Positions 58,165 to 64,000 of a DNA stretch of 64,000 nt are shown here, one piece after another. A program made the position numbers and the translations under genes. The stretch's first letter is position 1; each line of letters begins with the position of its first letter. Under the pieces are notes generated by a model. The model worked only from the letters and a program-made list of their open reading frames with translations, was not told the origin of the DNA and ran no database searches. Source of the stretch: Cubamyces lactineus (Eukaryota > Basidiomycota > Agaricomycetes > Polyporales > Polyporaceae); NCBI GenBank assembly GCA_022376465.1, contig JACDTU010000013.1, positions 368,501-432,500 on the forward strand. The letters are read 5' to 3'.

Positions 58165-59216
58165 ATGTCCGATCCCGCCCCGCCCCCGATCGTCCCCTCC
58201 GCTGCCACCACGCCTCCACCCGCTCTCACCTTACAGACTCTGGTTATGCACTTATCGATGGCCGTGGTGGAATATCTGTTTTGGCAAGTCATGGATGTTG
58301 CTTACTGTGTCGCGGTGCGTGGGCATAAACAGCCGGGGTCTGCTCTCTTTGCTAACAACGCGTTCACCACGAAGGCACTCCTGAGGGTACGCTTGTTTCC
58401 TGGAGGGGCAGCGGTGCATGTCCTCACTGAACTCTTACAGGCCAGTTCACGAAGGTCGGCATCGTCGAGTCGTACGTTGGGACACCCTCGGGCGACTGCC
58501 CCAAGGACAAGGTCGTCCTCTTCTTCTCCGACGTGTTCGGCATCAAGCGGCAAAACAACCTCCTCCTTGCGGACGACTACGCGCGCAAGGGCTTCAAGGT
58601 CGTCCTCCCCGACCTTTTCGAGGGCGATGCGCTCCCCGAGGACGTGCTCAACACCGGCACCTTCAACTTCCCCTCCTGGCTCGGCAAGCACGGCGCGGAG
58701 CGCGTCGCGGGCATCATCCGCACTGTCCAGGACGCGCTCAAGGCCGAGAGCGTGACCAAGTTCGCTGCGGCCGGGTTCTGCTTCGGGGCGCGCCCCGTGT
58801 TCGGCCTCGCGTTTACGAACGAGGTCGCCGCCGTGGCCGTCACGCACCCATCGCTCCTGCAGATCCCCATCGATCTGGAGGTGCGTGGCGTCATGTGTCT
58901 ACTTTGTGAGAGCTGAGCTGACCCTCCCATCGCGCAATGCACGACGCACAACAACACATCGTCTGGGGACTGTGAACAGAAATACGTGCCGCAGTCGAAG
59001 GCACCGCTGCTGATGAACTTGTGCGAGACGGACTCGCAGTACCCGCCCGAGGCGCAGGCGAAGGCGGACGAGATCCTCGGCAGCGGCAAGTTCGCGCCGG
59101 GATACACGCGCACGTACTGGGACGGCTGCACGCACGGCATCGCCGTTCGGGGTGACATGGTGCGTCCCTGCGCGTCCGACGTACATTCACATTTACTCAC
59201 GAGCTGTGAATGTTAA
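58165..59216 (+). CDS. Dienelactone hydrolase family protein, C-terminus abnormal
   Basis: Alpha/beta hydrolase with a cysteine nucleophile. The N-terminal exon is uncertain: MSDPAPPP at 58165 is the likeliest start. A 12-nt exon (GCACTCCTGAGG, preceded by a GCTAAC branch-like site) would give GTPEG before QFTKVGIVESYVGTPSGD. The core is clear: LFFSDVFGI, DLFEGDALP, the nucleophile in AAGFCFGARPVF, the acid in CETDSQYPPE (after an intron at about 58880-58981) and the base in CTHGIAVRGDM. The usual final helix is absent: the frame runs to a TAA at 59214-59216, directly before an APP1-like relic. Either the 3' end was lost or a splice form is missed. Confidence 0.75.
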
Positions 59217-59219
59217 GGG

Positions 59220-60690
59220 CCAATGGGCCGGCCAAGACGGTCAAGATGGTAAGTGCATCTCTAGTTTCGGTGTTGCTGTGCGAGTCCCACAATGGTCTTG
59301 CACATGGCTCGGCAGCCAACAGCCAAGCACTCTAGCGCGATATATTGTGGCTGACGGTCTCCTCTTCGCAGATGCCCCATTTGACGTCGACGTCTTTGTC
59401 TCGGGCTACGCATGCAAACTCACCGGCGTAGGTTTCAACACACGCGCAGGGCGTGCATACCTGCGCCTCGCGAAAAGTACGTTTCCTTGAGCCACACACA
59501 CACGCTCACTGACGCCCCTGTACTGGCCAGGCTTTACTGCACTACCCAAGCTGCCCACTGCCACAAATGGCGCGACAGCGACGACCCCGTTGAGTAGATC
59601 CACAGAAGATCCCCTCGCTCACACGCACCTACCGCCCTCCCAGACGAGATCACCGAGGAGTCGGAGATGGAGGCCCTCGACGATAGGCTACGCCGGCTCG
59701 AGTTTGACGTGCAGAGCGTGGACAGCGGGCGTAGCAGACTAGACTCGCTCTCCGTCGAGTCCTCTTCGGACCCGTAGAGCTCTTATGCGCACTCCGCCGC
59801 CTCAACAACATCGCTTTCGGGCTCTGGGTCTGGCCATCCACATGGAAACAGAGCTCTGCTACCTCCACCGCTCTCATCTGCTCCGTCGACCAACTCCGAC
59901 CTACAGTCCTGGCATGTGAATATCAAGGCTCGACTGCATCCCTTTTGGTCCTCTGCACTAACGAACCACACAGTGCGAATCTCACTGAGGATCTTGAGCA
60001 GGACCTGTTCGTCATCGCCGAGCTGCTTGCGCCTCCATCTCCAGTCTCCTCTGCAGCAGGTTACACAACGCCACCGAGGTATGTGCCTTCCGAACATGTG
60101 CCCGCCACAACGTCGACGTTGATATTGATACCTCTCAGCTATTCGTCAATCTGCGTGATCTCGGACATTGACGACACAGTGAAGCTGTCGGGCATCATGG
60201 CCGGTGCACGAGCCATTTTTCACAATGTGTTCGTGAAGGACCTGCGTGGCAGCAGCGTCATCCGCGGAATGGGCGCCTGGTATACGAACATGTGGCAGCA
60301 TGGCATGCGGTTCCACCACGTTGTAAGTCCCTCGCTCCCATTCCCTCCTCCTCTAGCCATTCTGACCTGCGCCCCCTCATCGCCAGTCCAACGGGCTGTT
60401 CGAGCTGCTCCCGTCGTGAACGAGTTCCTGCAGATCTCGCGCCTGCTGCCCGGCTCGATCTGGCCATGCTCGTACGGCAGGCGCTCGCTCTTCAACTCTC
60501 CACGCCTGTGCTCCGGAAGCGTGCGGGTGTGCTGGACGTGCTGAACCACTTACCCGATGCGTGCTTCTTCCTCGTCGGCGACTCGGGCGGGCAGGATCTG
60601 GAGCTGTACATGGACATCGCGTGGGAATGCCCGGCGCAGATTCTTGGGATTTTCATACGTGATGCGAGTGCGCGAGGGGAAGGTAGTCTC
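59220..60690 (+). pseudogene. APP1-like phosphatidate phosphatase (DUF2183), decayed
   Basis: Pieces of an APP1-type enzyme, which removes phosphate from phosphatidic acid: VFVSGYACKLTGVGFNTRAG, then LAKSFTALPKLP, ITEESEMEALDDRLRRLEF, KARLHPFWSSALTNHTVRISL, EDLEQDLFVIAELL, the catalytic DxDxT as VISDIDDTVKLSG, VRGMGAWYTNMW-like sequence, VVNEFLQISRLLPGS and FFLVGDSGGQDLELY. Reading needs several frame changes (near 59980, 60405 and 60490) and meets an in-frame TAG at 59777. A segment is missing between TVRISL and EDLEQD. Decayed copy, not a working gene. Confidence 0.78.
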
Positions 60691-61188
60691 GTGGACTTGG
60701 GCGCGAGGGTCGATGGGTCGCGCGCGAGTGCACTCCCTCATGCTGCGCGCGCGAAGGCATGCAACCCACTGACCCCTCATGCATACAGCTTTTTCGACTA
60801 TTGTCGTGAGGTTCAGTGCGCAGCCCTAGTGTCAAGACCGGGGACTTTCGTGGGGCGTCGTGTAGCAGTGTATAGTATCTACCTTCAATGGACATGCCAG
60901 GTGCCCAGGACACCATTCATTGCTGCCTTGGGTAGCAGATTGTGTCATCTGAGCAACATTGTACTGCTCACTAACCTCCCAGCTTGTTCAATTCAGATTT
61001 TCGCATTCAAACAACGCTCATGCGCAATGGGTTTTACCCTCCTGCACACATGTCCTCACGCCTGCATTACGCTCATGTTGTATTGTGCATCACTTCCTGA
61101 GCCTCGCGCGACCATCGTGCATGTGTGTGGGTGATGTGCCAACCTTCGCAACTCTGTTCTTTACGTGTGTGATTAATGTGAACAACAG
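60691..61188. other. No gene recognised
   Basis: About 500 bp between the APP1 relic and the stop of the HECT-like gene. Nothing supported. Confidence 0.5.
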
Positions 61189-64000
61189 CTATGCGACAGT
61201 AAAGACATCAGGTTCCAAGATAGCGCCATGAATCCATGCATCGAAGGCAGTAGCTGCCCCACCAGCATGCCGCTCTTCACGGAGGAGATTCCGTAGGCCA
61301 TTATCGACTTGCACAGTCGCTTCGTAAAAGCATGCATGCACCTCGAGCTATGCACAAGCTGGGATTAGCTCACAGTTGGGATAATAGAGACACCTTACTC
61401 ACTGGTCCTGGCAGAGGTGGTTCGACACCATCTAGAGGCACATAAGTGCGGTCGCCAGTGTGATTGAAGTACAGCTACATTGTACGTGTGAGCAACCATA
61501 CTACGACCTCCAGGCCATTCGGAATGTGTGGCGTACCTTGAGCGACCACTGAGGATCCACAGGGAAAAGCTCGGATCCCGACATGAGCTGCAAGAAGCCA
61601 CGGGCACGGAGGGAACTGTCGCCATGGGCAGCTGCGATCATGGCAGGTGAGAGGATAGCCTGAATATAGGGATGACTCGGATGGCCATGGCCCCGAAGAT
61701 AGGCGAGCAAGTGTGTCTTGAACAGGTCCTCGTTGATCAGATCCCACGATGCATCGTCAAGGGGACCTGAGTCATCCGAGTCATTGTCGAGGACAGTTAC
61801 CACTTTAACACCAGACTTGAACTGGATGTGCGAGATCAACTGATCGGCATTCATGACACGGCAGTCATACATAAAGGCGAGATAGTCGCGGATCTGGCCA
61901 CGAAATGTCTACAGTAGCAAACATTGATCAGGGAACACCTTGACAGAATAGAACCACAATGGCACTGACCATAGCGAGTGAGCTCCCAGGTGCCAAAACA
62001 CAGACTGCACCTTCGCCGAAGGCGACGAGGTCGGGGTGGCCAGTGAGGTCGGTATAGCCGAGCAACATCTCTGAGACGATCGACTGCTCAATCTCGCTGA
62101 GGTCTGCCTGAGACGGTGGTTGCGATAGGTCGAGACTGCATGGCTGAATAGAGCAGAGCATATGAGCAGTGGAACATGTAGACCGGAAATTGGTAAAATG
62201 TCCTACTCACATTGATGTTCGCTCCATATAGGAGTCGGCCGACCGCACTGTTAGACCCGATGTCAAGCGGGGTGCTAACATCAAGGTTAACCCATGGAGC
62301 GAGAGCTGTGGATGCTTCTGGGCTAAGAATCTGGAGGAATGGCATATCAGCACGTAGAGCATATGCTCGCTCTTCGTACGAAGCACGGAGAAGAAAGGGG
62401 GAGATGGGATCGGGGCCAGTATGCAAGACAGCCATATGGAGGAGGGCGAGAAAGCCACAGGCACGCAGGCGGCTTTGGCGGCTAGGCATACTCTGACGTG
62501 AGTGGTGGAATAGAACCGACATGTAGCGGCCACGGGGCTCCCACAGATCCTTGTCCTCAACTGCGAGCTTGACAGCGAGGCGAAGAACAGTGCGGATTGG
62601 AGCCTCGCCAATACCCTCTCCACTGCCATGTAAGTCAGCACAGCACGATGCAGAGATTGAGACTGCAATGGACGTACACCTCAAAGTCGAGATGGGCTGG
62701 GCTGGGCCCACTCGATGTAACCAACATACCGAGTGAGGTAAGGGCCACAGTTACATCCTGCGGAGAGCAGTAATCGGCGATCGCACTCGCGAAAGGCTTC
62801 CCACTGCCATGATATGCTGGACCAGGGTCGTCAAAGAGCCAACGAACAAGAAAGAGCAAGGCCTTTGCTGCAGTCGCTGCATCAAGAGCACGGATGTGTG
62901 GACGTGCTGACGACACATCTATCGGCACTGCAGAACGCAGGCGTGCTGCCCATTCAGCGACTGCCTGTAGAGAGAGTGGCTGGATAGGACCAATCTGACA
63001 AGGTAGAACTGTGGGTGAGACCTCGCCACTGTACGAATAACAAACACACCTCTGGTGCTAGACTTTCCCTAGGGACACTAGCTGTGTCCTCGCCAACACC
63101 CGGACAGAGGCGTACAGCAGGATGTGCATTAGCGAGCACCATCTGCAGGCATTGAGAGTGTGAACAGCCCCAATCGAAGAACAGACGAACCTCCATGGAA
63201 TCGGAGCGATCCCGTATAGATGGCAAACTTGAAGAACCAGCCTCGGCCACCAAGGGTGTGAGCTCATGGCGCACCTCTTGAACATTGTCGTTCCGAGATC
63301 CATGTGAAGGCTGAATCAATGGGTGAGTGGAAATTGCGATATAGAGAATGTGCAAAGAAGGTGACGACTGACGTATACTTCCAGAGTCTCGTTGAGGAAC
63401 AGGGGCTCCCCAAACGATGGGGGAACATGGGCTTCAGCTATGGCTGGCCCATCCCGCACAGCAGGGTGCAGTTCTCCTGGCACCGACACCATAGCAGGTA
63501 CTGCACCGGTGGATTGATCAGCGCTGCCTACACCATTACTAGTAAGATGTGGGCTATACCTGTGTCCGACAGTGGCAGAAACCCTTCGGAGTTGGCCGGC
63601 GAGCCCACAGATGGTGCTTCACAGGTACCAAGGCTCGCAGGAGCACACTCGCCACTGATGCAGCCCCAATCAATAGCTGGAGCGACGATATGCATGACAC
63701 GTGCAGCAAAGCACTGGTGTGGGTAGTAGCGGTTTGACAACTGTGCTGCCTCGCTCCATGGGACGAGATGCATGAGTGCACGGCGGCCAATGGACGAGCG
63801 CAGATTGGTATAACGGGGTGCTAGAAGATGGTCCAGGTCAACAATGGGGTATATACAGTGACAAATGGGGAGGAACATACCAACGATGATCATCGGGAGG
63901 GCACTTAGTGCATCGTCGAGAGGGAGATGCATGTTCGCAAATGGCCGTGTGGTGAGCCGTGCTGAGGTGAAGTGGTTGATGTCAAGCTCATCGTAGGGAT
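61189..64000 (-). CDS. Large HECT-like protein, 3' part (5' end outside window)
   Basis: Many exons with short introns; the gene continues past 64000. Near the C-terminus: FRGQIRDYLAFMYDC, then ARGFLQLMSGSELFPVDPQWSLK, LYFNHTGDRTYVPL, and a last exon LEVHACFYEATVQVDNGLRNLLREE ending EPDVFTVA with TAG at 61189-61191. LQ..SGS..FP followed by a conserved ACF block mirrors the C-lobe of HECT ubiquitin ligases, where the cysteine carries ubiquitin. Upstream exons (for example FHHSRQSMPSRQSRLRACGFLALLH and YADYCSPQDVTVAL-like sequence) have no domain I know. If right, it is an E3-type enzyme. Alternative: a basidiomycete family of unknown fold. Confidence 0.55.

Overview
This window looks like nuclear DNA of a basidiomycete fungus, probably an agaricomycete. 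The genes are split by many 50-70 bp introns (GT-AG, some GC-AG). They include multi-exon P450s, an F-box/LRR-type protein, a class I hydrophobin, a Zn2Cys6 regulator and proteins of types I know mainly from mushroom-forming fungi. There is no bacterial-style operon structure. No database search was possible, so family names come from motifs read by eye.

Layout. 1-10 kb: the 3' end of a P450, an F-box protein, a second closely similar P450 (all +), then a multi-exon protein kinase (-). 10.9-22.4 kb: an aldo/keto reductase gene (-) cut in an exon by a non-autonomous LTR element of about 2 kb with apparently identical 222-bp LTRs. That element is itself cut by a 7.65-kb chromodomain Ty3/Gypsy element with 415-bp LTRs. 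Both insertions have perfect 5-bp target duplications. The Gypsy element carries gag, pol and three extra small ORFs after the integrase. 23-26 kb: a tandem pair of alpha/beta hydrolases (-). 29.5-31.8 kb: a transcription factor with two tandem Zn2Cys6 clusters, each split by introns at the same places around a 13-nt micro-exon. 33.3 kb: a hydrophobin. 34.6-35.7 kb: a disordered protein (-). 36.8-43.4 kb: two more kinases of the same type as the first (-).

44.3-52 kb is a transposon-like block: a DDE (rve-type) transposase, a companion ORF, a Copia relic, a solo LTR of the Gypsy family, a TTCGCA-rich stretch and a convergent gene with a possible jelly-roll (dioxygenase-like) fold. 52.4-54.2 kb is a degenerate array of GC-rich repeats with paired palindromes. 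55-61 kb holds decayed gene copies: a carbamoyl-phosphate synthase large-subunit relic, a duplicated exon-like block, a dienelactone hydrolase and an APP1-like phosphatase relic. 61.2-64 kb is the 3' part of a large HECT-like gene (-) that runs off the window.

Taken together: the first 43 kb is mostly an accessory metabolic and signalling region (P450s, reductase, hydrolases, cluster-type regulator) with no polyketide, peptide or terpene backbone enzyme in view. The rest is rich in mobile DNA and decayed genes. The strongest candidates for something undescribed are the tandem zinc-cluster factor with repeated micro-exon structure, the extra 3' ORFs of the Gypsy element, the kinase family with a shared N-terminal module, and the possible multi-gene transposon carrying transposase, companion ORF, jelly-roll protein and possibly a HECT-like protein.
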